Source of the DNA: Vibrio neonatus
GTDB lineage: Bacteria > Pseudomonadota > Gammaproteobacteria > Enterobacterales > Vibrionaceae
Direction of reading: 5' to 3'
Length of the DNA stretch: 64,000 nucleotides
Assembly (NCBI RefSeq): GCF_024346975.1
Contig: NZ_AP024885.1
Span: 1,922,001 to 1,986,000 of the forward strand
The position numbers were made by a program, and so were the translations under genes. The notes under the pieces are model-generated. The model was not told where the DNA came from. It worked only from the letters and a program-made list of their open reading frames with translations, and did no database searches. The number at the start of each line of letters is the position of its first letter. The first letter of the stretch is position 1. This document shows, piece by piece, positions 29,624 through 38,934 of the stretch.

Positions 29624-31348
29624 ATGATCTCAGGCATTCTAGCGTCTCCAGGTATTGCTTTTGGTAAAGCACTACTTCTTCAAGAAGATGAAATCGTTCT
29701 AAACAAAAACAAAATTTCAGCCGACCAAGTTGACTCTGAAGTACAGCGTTTCTACGACGCTCGAAACAAATCAGCCGCTCAACTTGAAATCATCAAACAA
29801 AAAGCTCTTGAAACTTTTGGTGAAGAAAAAGAAGCGATCTTTGAAGGTCACATTATGCTTCTTGAAGATGAGGAACTGGAAGAAGAGATCCTTGCTCTTA
29901 TCAAGAACGATAAACTTTCAACAGATTTCGCAATCTACTCAATCATCGAAGAACAAGCGACTGCGCTTGAGTCTCTAGATGATGAATACCTAAAAGAGCG
30001 TGCAACGGATATCCGTGACATCGGTACTCGTTTTGTTAAAAACGCACTCGGTATCAACATTGTTTCTCTAAGTGACATTGACCAAGAAGTCATTCTTGTT
30101 GCTTACGATCTAACGCCATCTGAAACAGCACAAATCAACCTAGATTACGTTCTAGGCTTTGCTTGTGACATCGGCGGCCGTACGTCTCATACCTCTATCA
30201 TGGCACGCTCTCTTGAGCTTCCTGCGATTGTGGGTACTAACGACATCACTAAACAAGTGAAAAACGGCGATACTCTAATTATGGATGCGATGAACAACCG
30301 AATCATCGTAAACCCAACTGAAGCAGAACTAAACGAAGCGAAACAAATTCGTGATAAGTTCCTTGCTGACAAAGCAGAGCTTGCTAAATTAAAAGACCTT
30401 CCAGCAGTTACTCTTGATAACCGTCACGTAGAAGTATGTGGCAACATCGGTACTGTTAAAGACTGTGACGGTATTATCCGTAACGGTGGTGAAGGCGTTG
30501 GTTTGTACCGTACAGAGTTCCTATTTATGGACCGTACTTCTCTTCCAACAGAAGAAGAACAATACCAAGCTTATAAAGAAGTTGCCGAAGCAATGGCAGG
30601 CCAACCAGTGATCATCCGTACTATGGATATCGGTGGTGATAAAGACCTTCCATACATGGATCTTCCAGAAGAAATGAACCCGTTCCTTGGCTGGCGCGCA
30701 GTTCGTATCAGCTTAGATCGTCGTGAAATTCTACGCGACCAACTTCGTGGTATTTTACGTGCATCAGCGCACGGCAAACTAAGCATCATGTTCCCTATGA
30801 TTATCTCTGTTGAGGAAATCCGTGAACTAAAAGCCGCTATTGAAGAATACAAAGCTGAACTTCGCTCTGAAGGCTTGGCATTTGATGAAAATATTGAAAT
30901 CGGCGTAATGGTAGAAACACCAGCAGCTGCAGCAATCGCTCACCACTTAGCTAAAGAAGTTTCTTTCTTTAGTATTGGTACAAATGACTTAACTCAGTAT
31001 ACTCTAGCAGTAGACCGTGGTAATGAGCTTATTTCTCATCTATACAATCCACTATCACCAGCAGTATTAACTGTGATTAAACAGGTGATTGACGCTTCTC
31101 ACAAGGAAGGTAAGTGGACTGGGATGTGTGGTGAATTAGCGGGCGACGAACGCGCAACACTTCTTCTGCTGGGTATGGGCTTAGATGAGTTCTCTATGAG
31201 CGGCATCTCTATCCCTGCAGTTAAGAAAGTGATTCGTAATGCAAACTTCTCGGAAGTAAAAGCAATGGCAGAAGAAGCTCTGCAATTGCCAACGGCCGCA
31301 GAAATCGAAGCGCACGTAGCGAAATTTATCGCGGATAAATCAAACTAA
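29624..31348 (+). CDS. ptsI: PTS enzyme I (PEP-protein phosphotransferase)
   Basis: Transfers phosphate from PEP to HPr. The phospho-histidine lies in [13 protein letters not shown] (about residue 190). The C-terminal PEP-binding barrel contains [20 protein letters not shown] and the cysteine motif GMCGELAGD. The 574 aa are full length. It begins 122 nt after ptsH and ends 39 nt before crr. Confidence 0.98.
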   Translation: MISGILASPGIAFGKALLLQEDEIVLNKNKISADQVDSEVQRFYDARNKSAAQLEIIKQKALETFGEEKEAIFEGHIMLLEDEELEEEILALIKNDKLSTDFAIYSIIEEQATALESLDDEYLKERATDIRDIGTRFVKNALGINIVSLSDIDQEVILVAYDLTPSETAQINLDYVLGFACDIGGRTSHTSIMARSLELPAIVGTNDITKQVKNGDTLIMDAMNNRIIVNPTEAELNEAKQIRDKFLADKAELAKLKDLPAVTLDNRHVEVCGNIGTVKDCDGIIRNGGEGVGLYRTEFLFMDRTSLPTEEEQYQAYKEVAEAMAGQPVIIRTMDIGGDKDLPYMDLPEEMNPFLGWRAVRISLDRREILRDQLRGILRASAHGKLSIMFPMIISVEEIRELKAAIEEYKAELRSEGLAFDENIEIGVMVETPAAAAIAHHLAKEVSFFSIGTNDLTQYTLAVDRGNELISHLYNPLSPAVLTVIKQVIDASHKEGKWTGMCGELAGDERATLLLLGMGLDEFSMSGISIPAVKKVIRNANFSEVKAMAEEALQLPTAAEIEAHVAKFIADKSN

Positions 31349-31387
31349 TAATATAATTTAATAGAATAAACTGCTTAGGAGCATGTA

Positions 31388-31897
31388 ATGGGTCTGTTTG
31401 ACAAACTTAAGAAGCTGGTATCGGACGAAGGCAACGCTGCAGGTTCAATCGAAATCATTTCACCACTATCTGGCGAAATCGTTAACATTGAAGATGTGCC
31501 TGATGTAGTTTTCGCTGAGAAAATTGTTGGTGACGGTATTGCTATCAAGCCAACTGGCAACAAAATTGTTGCTCCAGTGAATGGTACTATTGGTAAAATT
31601 TTTGAGACCAACCATGCGTTCTCTATCGAATCAACTGACGGTATTGAACTATTCGTTCACTTTGGTATCGACACTGTTGAACTTAAAGGTGAAGGTTTCA
31701 CTCGCATCGGTTCTGAAGGTCAAGAAGTTAAAGCTGGTGATACTATCATCGAGTTTGATCTTGCATTCCTAGAAGAGAAAGCGAAATCTACTTTGACTCC
31801 AGTTGTTATTTCTAACATGGATGAAATCAAAGAACTGAACAAACTTTCTGGCGCAGTAACTGTAGGTGAAACTCCAGTACTACGTGTAACTAAGTAA
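31388..31897 (+). CDS. crr: Glucose-specific PTS EIIA (Crr)
   Basis: Soluble EIIA of 169 aa that phosphorylates glucose and, in vibrios, N-acetylglucosamine IIB domains, and governs catabolite control. The two active-site histidines are H76 (TNHAFSI) and H91 ([10 protein letters not shown]). The membrane-binding N-terminal helix [10 protein letters not shown] is present. It supplies the domain that NagE at 1265 lacks. It is last in the pts operon, with a strong terminator. Confidence 0.97.
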   Translation: MGLFDKLKKLVSDEGNAAGSIEIISPLSGEIVNIEDVPDVVFAEKIVGDGIAIKPTGNKIVAPVNGTIGKIFETNHAFSIESTDGIELFVHFGIDTVELKGEGFTRIGSEGQEVKAGDTIIEFDLAFLEEKAKSTLTPVVISNMDEIKELNKLSGAVTVGETPVLRVTK

Positions 31898-31920
31898 CTT
31901 CTACTTAGATTCAAGTGATT

Positions 31921-31950
31921 AAAAACGCAGCCAATGGCTGCGTTTTTTTA
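31921..31950. terminator. Terminator of ptsHI-crr
   Basis: AACGCAGCC/GGCTGCGTT stem with an AAT loop and seven T after it, 23 nt past the crr stop. The A-run on the other side lets it also act for the peroxidase gene opposite. Confidence 0.94.
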
Positions 31951-31994
31951 TGCTTGTAAATCAGCAACTCCTCAACGGAAGAGTGCTTATTCGT

Positions 31995-32900
31995 TTAAGC
32001 CACCACTAAGTTTTTTAGCATAGTTTGGCTAGGAGCAAAGAAGTATGCGCCTGTTACCGCTTTAGTGTAATCAAGCAGCTGATCGGTCTTGCCGTCTACT
32101 TGGCCATACATGCTTTCTAGCATTGCAGTAAAGTTATGTACGGTTTTACAGTAAGCGATAAACAGCAAACCGTGCGGGCCAGAAACCGTGCCGTATGGCA
32201 GGCTGTGACGAACGATTTTAAGGCCTTTGCCTTCTTCTTTAATATCTACTCGGCCAACGTGTGATTGCGCCGCCACATCGTCTAGCTCAACAGAATCTTC
32301 TTTGGTGCGACCTACGATTTTTTCTTGCTGTCCAACTGACAATTTATTCCATGCCGGTAAGTTGTGCTCAAAGCGCTGCACCATGATGTAACTGCCACCA
32401 GCAAATGTACCTTCAGGAATCAAAGCTACTTCTGCTCTTTCTTCGCCTTCTGGGTTCTCAGTGCCGTCAATAAAGTCAGTCATATCACGAGAATCAAGGT
32501 AACGATAAGAATAAGTTTCATCAACAATCGTCACTTCTTCAGACACTTCTGACATCAGTTTGCGTAGCAAATAGAAATGCAAGTCATGACGGTGAGAGTG
32601 ACAATGCAAAAGCACGTCTACCTCGGTACTTGGGGCAATTTGATCATCACATTCAAGCACAGGGAATGGTACAAGTTCACTTGGAACTTCTTCAGAAATG
32701 CTGCTACTCCAAAACTGATGAGAAAATGCAATGCTGGTTGCTAGAGTCGCACCCGGTTGGTTTGCGTTGATTTCCTCAACCCAACCATCTACTTTTTGTA
32801 GCGCTGTTAATACTTTGTTTTTATCGCCCGTGACCTTCATAAGGACATATAAAGCAAATGGGCTTGGCTCTGGAATTATAGCCGCTTGAGGTTGAATCAT
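31995..32900 (-). CDS. Dyp-type haem peroxidase (YfeX-like)
   Basis: Dye-decolourising peroxidase of 301 aa. The family signature GxxDG is seen as FIDGTENP (catalytic Asp) and the proximal haem histidine is in KIVRHSLPYG. There is no Tat or Sec signal, so it is cytosolic, like E. coli YfeX. ATG 32900 has GGAG eight nt upstream; the further upstream TTG at 32915 is less likely. The next gene upstream encodes a DUF2919 protein, related to YfeZ, the neighbour of YfeX in E. coli. Confidence 0.92.
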   Translation of the reverse strand: MIQPQAAIIPEPSPFALYVLMKVTGDKNKVLTALQKVDGWVEEINANQPGATLATSIAFSHQFWSSSISEEVPSELVPFPVLECDDQIAPSTEVDVLLHCHSHRHDLHFYLLRKLMSEVSEEVTIVDETYSYRYLDSRDMTDFIDGTENPEGEERAEVALIPEGTFAGGSYIMVQRFEHNLPAWNKLSVGQQEKIVGRTKEDSVELDDVAAQSHVGRVDIKEEGKGLKIVRHSLPYGTVSGPHGLLFIAYCKTVHNFTAMLESMYGQVDGKTDQLLDYTKAVTGAYFFAPSQTMLKNLVVA

Positions 32901-32916
32901 AATTACTCCGTTCAAA

Positions 32917-33399
32917 CTAGTTATCGGAAATACTTTGGAAACAGTCTTTTACTCGTCGACTATTAAATAGATAAATGATTATCCAACTTAAGCCAACAAC
33001 AGAGAGGGCACTCCCCCAACTAAACTGACCATCTTGTAGTGATATATAATGCAACTCTAACGCGAGTTGCGAAACGCTAAGCAGAATGGAAACAGCTCGT
33101 CCTAATCCAATCAACTTATTTAACCAATGTCTGTCTGGATTTCTGAGCCCTATCACCCACATGAGTAATAAACTAGGAATACCCATACACATCATCATGT
33201 ATAAACTGGATGAATTTGGATAGATCATCGCCAGTATATCACTGCCGCGATCTTTAGTTACTCCAGCCAAAGCAAACACTATCCATCCACGAGCCAAAAA
33301 CAGCCAACATAACCACAACCAAAACGGTGCTTTTAGATAGCCATTTTTATCATACTCTTCAATCAGGTACCGCACACTACTCACTTTATATTGAGGCAT
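32917..33399 (-). CDS. DUF2919 (YfeZ-like) inner-membrane protein
   Basis: 160 aa with about four membrane helices. The N-terminal signature DKNGYLKAPFWLWLCWLFLARGW matches DUF2919 as I recall it. The gene lies 16 nt before the Dyp peroxidase start on the same strand, so the two are probably co-transcribed; E. coli has yfeX, yfeY, yfeZ together. Function unknown. Confidence 0.8.
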   Translation of the reverse strand: MPQYKVSSVRYLIEEYDKNGYLKAPFWLWLCWLFLARGWIVFALAGVTKDRGSDILAMIYPNSSSLYMMMCMGIPSLLLMWVIGLRNPDRHWLNKLIGLGRAVSILLSVSQLALELHYISLQDGQFSWGSALSVVGLSWIIIYLFNSRRVKDCFQSISDN

Positions 33400-33452
33400 T
33401 TATTTGTATTTAAAGGCATAATTAACCTCAAATCTTTACTTACTAAACGCTT

Positions 33453-33800
33453 ATGAAGAACAACAATACAACTGTATCATCCCAAACCCAGCAACAAGCT
33501 ATGCAAGTAGCTAAGGCAACCCAAAAACCGGGGCAAACTAAAGAGCAAACCAAGCTGATTGCTCAAGGAATCGAAAAGGGTATCGCTGAATATAAAAAGC
33601 GTCAAAAACAGAAATCACGAGACGCCGATAAACTTAAAAAACAAAACCTTAAGAAAAAACAACAGCAGTTATCAACGCCAGACAATACGCCATCTGCTCA
33701 AGATACCGTATCAACCGCTAAGTCGAACCGACTGCCTTGGGTTTTGTTGGTCATTAGTTGGGTAGGATTTATTGCCTATACCCTACTCACCTCGCACTAA
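33453..33800 (+). CDS. DUF2956 small membrane-anchored protein
   Basis: 115 aa: a lysine- and glutamine-rich, probably helical N-terminus (QTKLIAQGIEKGIAEYKKRQKQKSRD), a low-complexity linker, and a C-terminal helix (about residues 92-110, LPWVLLVISWVGFIAYTLL). This tail-anchored layout fits DUF2956, found widely in vibrios and shewanellas. No function is known to me. It is divergent from the DUF2919 gene. Confidence 0.75.
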   Translation: MKNNNTTVSSQTQQQAMQVAKATQKPGQTKEQTKLIAQGIEKGIAEYKKRQKQKSRDADKLKKQNLKKKQQQLSTPDNTPSAQDTVSTAKSNRLPWVLLVISWVGFIAYTLLTSH

Positions 33801-33805
33801 TAACG

Positions 33806-34084
33806 CTAAGAAAGGTGTGAAACAATTGTTGTTGTATTACCAGCAACCCACTCTTCATCCAATGGTCCCCAATCTGAAACCTGATAATAGCCGTCATTAT
33901 GGCGGCGACCATCTTGGATAAAACACAATGATACCCCGATCCCAGGCAATGCTTTTAACACGTCTTGGATTGTACGGCGAGGCCAACCAGTATATTCCAC
34001 CAATTTAGGGACATTTGGACGCTCCATACTTGCGACCAAATGCGCAAGATATAAACGACGAGCAAAAACAGGATTGAGTTCCAT
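33806..34084 (-). CDS. Small winged-helix protein of unknown function
   Basis: 92 aa with a helix-turn-helix around residues 24-47 (RPNVPKLVEYTGWPRRTIQDVLKAL) followed by a beta-wing (VSLCFIQDGRRHNDGYYQVSDWG). I chose ATG 34084 because GGAGG lies five nt upstream; the frame also reaches a TTG at 34096. It resembles conserved small DNA-binding proteins found near dapE in vibrios. It is convergent with the DUF2956 gene, with only 5 nt between stops. Confidence 0.75.
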   Translation of the reverse strand: MELNPVFARRLYLAHLVASMERPNVPKLVEYTGWPRRTIQDVLKALPGIGVSLCFIQDGRRHNDGYYQVSDWGPLDEEWVAGNTTTIVSHLS

Positions 34085-34291
34085 TGCTACCTCCAAAAAT
34101 AATTTAACAATTATTGCGAATATCTAAGATAGGAACTTGCGTCTGATCAAATAACCGCAACTTATGTCCATATTCATCTGTTTTTCTATTCTTGTTTCTC
34201 GTTCTGCACAAACTCAACTTGACTTAGTGATACACCGCGCCGGAATTGTTTGATAGGATTCTACTTTCGATAAACGCACTAAGGACAGACG

Positions 34292-34642
34292 ATGAGCGTA
34301 ATTATGTATGGTATCCCCAACTGCGATACCATAAAAAAAGCCAAGAAATGGCTGCAAGAACATCAAATCGAATTCACATTTCATGACTACCGTAAACAAA
34401 GTATCACCAGTGACATGGTTAGCGAGTTTTGTGACCATTTAGGCTGGGAGTTGGTGTTAAATAAACACGGTACCACCTATCGTCAACTGGATGATGAGCA
34501 AAAACAATCTCTCAATCATGACACTGCCATCACTCTTCTAGTAGAACATCCTGCGATGATTAAACGCCCTATCATTCGTGTTGGTGAACAACTGCATATT
34601 GGCTTCAAAGCCGATCAATATGACCGTATTTTTAACGTTTAA
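34292..34642 (+). CDS. ArsC/Spx-family protein YffB
   Basis: Cytosolic thioredoxin-fold protein of 116 aa. The N-terminal MYGIPNCDTIKKA has a single cysteine (C11) at the ArsC/Spx position, with the family's RP motif in MIKRPIIRVG. It is immediately before dapE, 21 nt apart, the same order as in E. coli yffB-dapE. YffB is thought to act on glutathione or thiols rather than arsenate; its role is unsettled. Confidence 0.88.
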   Translation: MSVIMYGIPNCDTIKKAKKWLQEHQIEFTFHDYRKQSITSDMVSEFCDHLGWELVLNKHGTTYRQLDDEQKQSLNHDTAITLLVEHPAMIKRPIIRVGEQLHIGFKADQYDRIFNV

Positions 34643-34663
34643 TCCCCATATTAAGGAAATAGG

Positions 34664-35800
34664 ATGAACTCCAGTCCCGTTTTAGATTTAGCTATCGATC
34701 TTATCAGCCGTCAGTCTGTCACTCCTGAAGATGCAGGATGCCAACCATTAATGATTGAACGCCTCAAAGCACTGGGCTTTGAAATTGAAATTATGCACTT
34801 TGACGACACCCTTAACCTTTGGGCTCGTCGAGGCACACAAGCACCACTATTTACCTTTGCTGGACACACAGACGTTGTGCCTGCGGGTAACTTAAACGAC
34901 TGGAACACGCCACCGTTTGAACCTACTGTCGTTGATGGCTATCTATATGGTCGTGGCGCAGCCGATATGAAAGGCTCACTGGCCTCTATGGTCGTCGCGG
35001 TAGAGCGTTTTATTGCCGAGCATCTTGATCACAAAGGCTCTATTGCCTTTCTTATCACCTCTGATGAAGAAGGCCCGTTTATCAATGGCACAACGCGCGT
35101 TATCGACACGCTAACTGAGCGCAACGAAATCATTGATATGTGTATTGTCGGCGAACCTTCAAGCACAGATTATGTGGGTGATGTAGTGAAAAACGGCCGT
35201 CGCGGCTCTTTCACTGGTGAGCTAACCGTAAAAGGCATTCAAGGCCACGTTGCCTACCCGCACATTGCCAAAAACCCGATTCACCACGCCCTGCCAGCGC
35301 TAACGGAACTGACGCAAATTGAATGGGACAACGGTAATGAGTTTTTCCCGCCAACGAGTTTCCAACTGCCAAACCTAAACGGCGGCACTGGCGCGAGCAA
35401 TGTGATTCCGGGTGAAGTACACGCCATGTTTAACTTGCGCTACAGCACTGAAATCCACCACGAACAAATCAAAGAGCGTATCTATGAAGTCTTAAATAAA
35501 TACGACTTTGATTACGATATTAAGTGGACCTTAAACGGCGAACCTTTCCTAACCGATACGGGCGATCTGCTTACTGCTGTAGTTGATGCGGTCACTACCG
35601 TAAATGGTAAAGCGCCACAACTATTGACCACTGGCGGCACCTCTGACGGTCGCTTCATCGCTAAAATGGGCGCGCAAGTGATTGAATTGGGGCCAGTCAA
35701 CGCCACCATTCATAAAGTGAACGAGTGCGTAAAAGCCGAAGATTTAGACCTGTTAGCAGATATGTACCAAAACGTATTGGTTAACCTACTAGGAAAGTAA
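34664..35800 (+). CDS. dapE: Succinyl-diaminopimelate desuccinylase
   Basis: Zinc M20 hydrolase of the lysine/meso-diaminopimelate pathway. Metal-ligand motifs are [12 protein letters not shown] (about residue 67), GRGAADMKG and SDEEGP; the C-terminal GGTSDGRFI is typical of DapE. 378 aa, full length. dapA of the same pathway lies in this window at 41901. The downstream M15 peptidase starts 1 nt after the stop. Confidence 0.97.
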   Translation: MNSSPVLDLAIDLISRQSVTPEDAGCQPLMIERLKALGFEIEIMHFDDTLNLWARRGTQAPLFTFAGHTDVVPAGNLNDWNTPPFEPTVVDGYLYGRGAADMKGSLASMVVAVERFIAEHLDHKGSIAFLITSDEEGPFINGTTRVIDTLTERNEIIDMCIVGEPSSTDYVGDVVKNGRRGSFTGELTVKGIQGHVAYPHIAKNPIHHALPALTELTQIEWDNGNEFFPPTSFQLPNLNGGTGASNVIPGEVHAMFNLRYSTEIHHEQIKERIYEVLNKYDFDYDIKWTLNGEPFLTDTGDLLTAVVDAVTTVNGKAPQLLTTGGTSDGRFIAKMGAQVIELGPVNATIHKVNECVKAEDLDLLADMYQNVLVNLLGK

Positions 35801-35801
35801 C

Positions 35802-36497
35802 ATGAATGAGACTAGCGATTGGACCCAGCAGCAATTAACCGGTATTGATGAGTCACACCTTACCGCTATCACTATTGATAAGCGTGAGATAAAGGTTCAT
35901 CAAGCCGTTAGTGAAGCTCTTTTATCGCTAGTTCATCATGCGGCGCAACACGGCTTTGAATTGAGTATCGCCAGTGGTTTTCGCGATTTTGAGCGACAAA
36001 AAATGATTTGGAATAACAAGTACCTAGGCGTGCGACCTATTCTAGACATTAATGGTGATCCTCTCGATGCTCATTCTCTTGCCCCATTGCAACGCATTCA
36101 TGCCATTTTACGGTGGTCAGCACTGCCTGGGGCAAGCCGTCATCATTGGGGCTGTGACTTTGACCTCTATGCAAAGAACCTGCTTCCAGAAGGCATACAG
36201 CTACAACTAGAGCCTTGGGAATACTTACAAGGGCATCAAGCGCCCTTTTATGAGTGGCTACTCACTCACGCTCCACAGCACGGCTTCTTTTTCCCCTACG
36301 CCAAAGACAAAGGCGGCGTTGCAGTAGAACCGTGGCACCTAAGCCATCAAGCCACCTCTGACAAAGCATTAGCTACCTTCAACAGCCAAATGCTTGCTGA
36401 TATTTTGCGCCTTAATCCCATAGAAGGTAACAACGAGGTATTAATGCACCTCGATAAGATCTACACTCAATATGTCAGCAACATCACCACTTCGTAG
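35802..36497 (+). CDS. M15-family D-Ala-D-Ala carboxypeptidase-like protein
   Basis: Peptidase of the VanY/DdpX type (231 aa). The zinc site appears as SRHHWGCDFDLY, with a later PWHLSH providing the third ligand. SGFRDFERQKMIWNNK is the typical start of the domain. No signal peptide is seen, so a cytosolic role in recycling peptidoglycan peptides is possible. It is coupled to dapE, which makes the diaminopimelate for those peptides. Confidence 0.87.
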   Translation: MNETSDWTQQQLTGIDESHLTAITIDKREIKVHQAVSEALLSLVHHAAQHGFELSIASGFRDFERQKMIWNNKYLGVRPILDINGDPLDAHSLAPLQRIHAILRWSALPGASRHHWGCDFDLYAKNLLPEGIQLQLEPWEYLQGHQAPFYEWLLTHAPQHGFFFPYAKDKGGVAVEPWHLSHQATSDKALATFNSQMLADILRLNPIEGNNEVLMHLDKIYTQYVSNITTS

Positions 36498-36508
36498 GAC
36501 GGTCACTC

Positions 36509-36748
36509 ATGCTCGTAGACCTATTATTTAACCCTTGGGTCATTATTTTCATCGCCGTTAGCGTCGTAGCGGGCAACATAGCCGCGCTCAAATACACCGC
36601 CAATATGAAAGTAGGCACTATGTCTAAACAGCAAAAAGACGACATAGAAAAGCTAAAACAGCTCGATGCCGAACGTCAAAAACAGACCAATAAGAACTTG
36701 AAAGATAAGAGCTCAGTGGATGGTGACTCGGAAAGTGGGGATGAGTGA
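36509..36748 (+). CDS. DUF2897-like small membrane protein
   Basis: 79 aa with one N-terminal helix (residues about 8-27, PWVIIFIAVSVVAGNIAAL) and a charged, lysine- and glutamate-rich C-terminal half. It lies 11 nt after the M15 peptidase and is probably the last gene of that operon. It resembles DUF2897 proteins of vibrios; function unknown. Confidence 0.7.
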   Translation: MLVDLLFNPWVIIFIAVSVVAGNIAALKYTANMKVGTMSKQQKDDIEKLKQLDAERQKQTNKNLKDKSSVDGDSESGDE

Positions 36749-36959
36749 TTTTGTTAACAATGGGGTTATTTACAGATTACATGCCTACAGTCATAAGGTT
36801 AGATATTGTTAGTTCGCCAAATGAAAAGTAGATACTAGTTTATATGGCACTGATCAGTTACATCACACTTTCAACGCAATAAGCGCTGAAAAACCATTCT
36901 ATATTTAATCAATTTCGGAAAAATCAGCTCTCATAAAAAGAGGCGCAAGCTAATCTGAC

Positions 36960-37760
36960 TCAACCTTTGTATTGAGCAGGAGTAACGGCTACTAACTTTT
37001 TGAAATTACGATGAAAGTGACTTTGATCATTGAACCCCAATTCAGTAGCAACAGACACAATATTATGCCCTTTTTTTAGTAATACCTTTGCTTCATTTAT
37101 CCGCATAGCAATTTGCATGGCATGAGGGGTTATCCCATACGATTTCCGAAATGAATGAATCAAGTGGTATTCACTTAAACCAGAGTGTTGAGCAATCTCT
37201 TTGATTGAGATGTTGTTTTTAAAATTATCACTAATAAAGCGGTGAGCCTTGGTAATATTTACTTTTGTTAGGTTCAGTTCGTCAATATCTAGGGCGTTGG
37301 AGTTGAGAAATAAATTGGAGAAAAATGCAATGCTTTCTTCCTCTACTTTCATTTGATCAACATTGTTTATAATTGAGTCTGCCAATAATTGAAACTGCTG
37401 GTAGAGTTCTGCGGAGTTAGTATGGATAATTGAGAATGGTATGAATTTTTTTGACGGATTATCTACTACCATAGATTGGATATGACCTAACCACTTCGGG
37501 CATACATACAACATTTTATAACTCCAATTCGTATCTGGAGTGGGATTACATGAATGCACTTCCAATGGATTCACTATAACAAGAGAACCCATTTCAATTT
37601 TACTTTCTATGTTGTTATTAAAATAATCACTTTGACCACAGTCTACCGATCCAACAGAAAACTCTTCATGAGTATGTTTGCCATAGCATGCGTTTGTATT
37701 TTTGGAACAACGCAGTTCTATTGGGGTTACATTGGATCGAAAAAATCGCTGTTTAGCCAT
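36960..37760 (-). CDS. AraC-family transcriptional regulator
   Basis: 266 aa: an N-terminal cupin-like ligand domain (HTHEEFSVGSVDCGQSDYF, residues about 29-47) and a C-terminal double helix-turn-helix (about 165-266) with IKEIAQHSGLSEYHLIHSFRKSYG and VSVATELGFNDQSHFHRNFKK. It sits 16 nt downstream of a LysE-type exporter gene on the same strand, so it probably regulates that exporter in response to an amino acid or related compound. Confidence 0.92.
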   Translation of the reverse strand: MAKQRFFRSNVTPIELRCSKNTNACYGKHTHEEFSVGSVDCGQSDYFNNNIESKIEMGSLVIVNPLEVHSCNPTPDTNWSYKMLYVCPKWLGHIQSMVVDNPSKKFIPFSIIHTNSAELYQQFQLLADSIINNVDQMKVEEESIAFFSNLFLNSNALDIDELNLTKVNITKAHRFISDNFKNNISIKEIAQHSGLSEYHLIHSFRKSYGITPHAMQIAMRINEAKVLLKKGHNIVSVATELGFNDQSHFHRNFKKLVAVTPAQYKG

Positions 37761-37776
37761 ATCAACTAATACTATT

Positions 37777-38388
37777 TCAACTAGATATAAAGAAAGTATA
37801 TAGAACGGTTATCCCTAGTAGTAGTCCCATAGAGAGATTAAATAGTCTGAACTGCTTAGGCGTATCTATCATGGAACTGATGGTAATCCCTAGTAGTGCC
37901 CACACTGAAATCGATAGGTAGCAAACAACAAAGAATATCCCACAGAATAAAAGTAATACCTCTAGTCCTGTGTTTTGCCCCGTATAAAAAACTGAAATAC
38001 CAGCAAGAGAAACAATCCATGCTTTAGGGTTGAGCCACTGACACATCATCCCCTGTAAAAGTGATGGTGCTGCGTTGCTTTCTACTGACCCTTTACTTTT
38101 AATGGTCGATTCTTGTGTAGTCACTTTATAGGCGAGATATAATAAAAAACCTCCTCCTATATACGTCATCCCCTTTGCTAAATAAGGAATCTCTGTCATA
38201 AATTGCGATAATCCAAAACCTAGCAAAAACAAAATGGATACAAACCCAAAAGTTGCACCCGTGATATGAGGTATCGTGCGGATATATCCATAATTTGCGC
38301 TGGTTACAGTGGCTAAAATATTTACAGGGCCTGGCGAAATTGAAGTGACCAAGGCAAAAGTCGCCATCGCTACTAGTAGTGAAATCAT
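37777..38388 (-). CDS. LysE/RhtB-family amino-acid exporter
   Basis: Inner-membrane exporter of 203 aa with about six helices. The N-terminal signature SISPGPVNILATVTSANYG (about residues 14-32) and QWLNPKAWI in the middle are family marks. I chose ATG 38388 (MISLLVAMATFALVTS) because of AGGA upstream; the frame is open to 38445. Two inverted TTTGTACAAT copies flank its promoter region. The AraC regulator follows. Substrate unknown. Confidence 0.9.
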   Translation of the reverse strand: MISLLVAMATFALVTSISPGPVNILATVTSANYGYIRTIPHITGATFGFVSILFLLGFGLSQFMTEIPYLAKGMTYIGGGFLLYLAYKVTTQESTIKSKGSVESNAAPSLLQGMMCQWLNPKAWIVSLAGISVFYTGQNTGLEVLLLFCGIFFVVCYLSISVWALLGITISSMIDTPKQFRLFNLSMGLLLGITVLYTFFISS

Positions 38389-38398
38389 TGTGTAGTCC

Positions 38399-38456
38399 TT
38401 TGTACAATTAAATGCACTACACAATAAAACGGCTTTTAGCATCAATATTGTACAAA
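38399..38456. promoter_or_regulatory. Paired inverted repeats TTTGTACAAT / ATTGTACAAA before the LysE gene
   Basis: Ten-bp arms at 38399-38408 and 38447-38456 are perfect inverses, and each has the self-palindromic core TTGTACAA. Core centres are 48 bp apart. The first copy touches the ribosome-binding site of the exporter gene. This is the pattern of a two-site operator; the binder may be the AraC protein at 36960. Confidence 0.55.
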
Positions 38457-38557
38457 ACTGCTATTTATTGCCCTAATTATTGAATAATAAAAAGGGTTAT
38501 TTAAAGTATTCATCAGAGGGAACAGCCTAATACTTGACTTAGCAGGGAGGACGACAC

Positions 38558-38854
38558 CCAAATAACGATAAGAGAACGGCTACTGCTTACCCATACTTTG
38601 TTGATGTTCAAAGTGAAATGCTTGATACATTGAATACCCGACTAGTGATCCCTTTAACGCCAGTTGAAATGTTAGAAAAGAAAGCCCCTACCCACCTATG
38701 TCCAATAATCCATATTGACGAAGGGGATTTTGTAATCCTCACTCACCGAATGGCGAGTGTACCAACTAAGATCTTACGTGATCCAGTAAATGAGTTGAGC
38801 ACCTTTAGAAACGAGATTATTGCTGCCATCGACTTTCTGATTACTGGCATATAA
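38558..38854 (+). pseudogene. CcdB-like gyrase toxin, start codon and first residues lost
   Basis: From 38558 the frame reads PNNDKRTATAYPYFVDVQSEM and continues through LDTLNTRLVIPLTPVEML to DFLITGI, matching plasmid and Vibrio CcdB over nearly the whole length, including the C-terminal TGI used against gyrase. Upstream in frame there is no start codon before a TAG at 38537-38539; the first ATG is internal, at 38618, with no ribosome site. A GGGAGG remains at 38545-38550, suggesting that about seven codons were deleted. No ccdA antitoxin gene precedes it. It is probably inactive. Confidence 0.8.
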
Positions 38855-38934
38855 AACTAAGTTAAGTGGTAAGCTAAATCTGAGCGAAGCAAGGGAGTCC
38901 AGCCCGCATTTACGCTCCCATCTTGAACTATTTG

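Noticed and set aside
38855..38934. Possible integron attC site after the ccdB remnant
   Set aside because: The region contains inverted GC-rich pieces, but I could not find the conserved attC core pair, so no cassette boundary is claimed.
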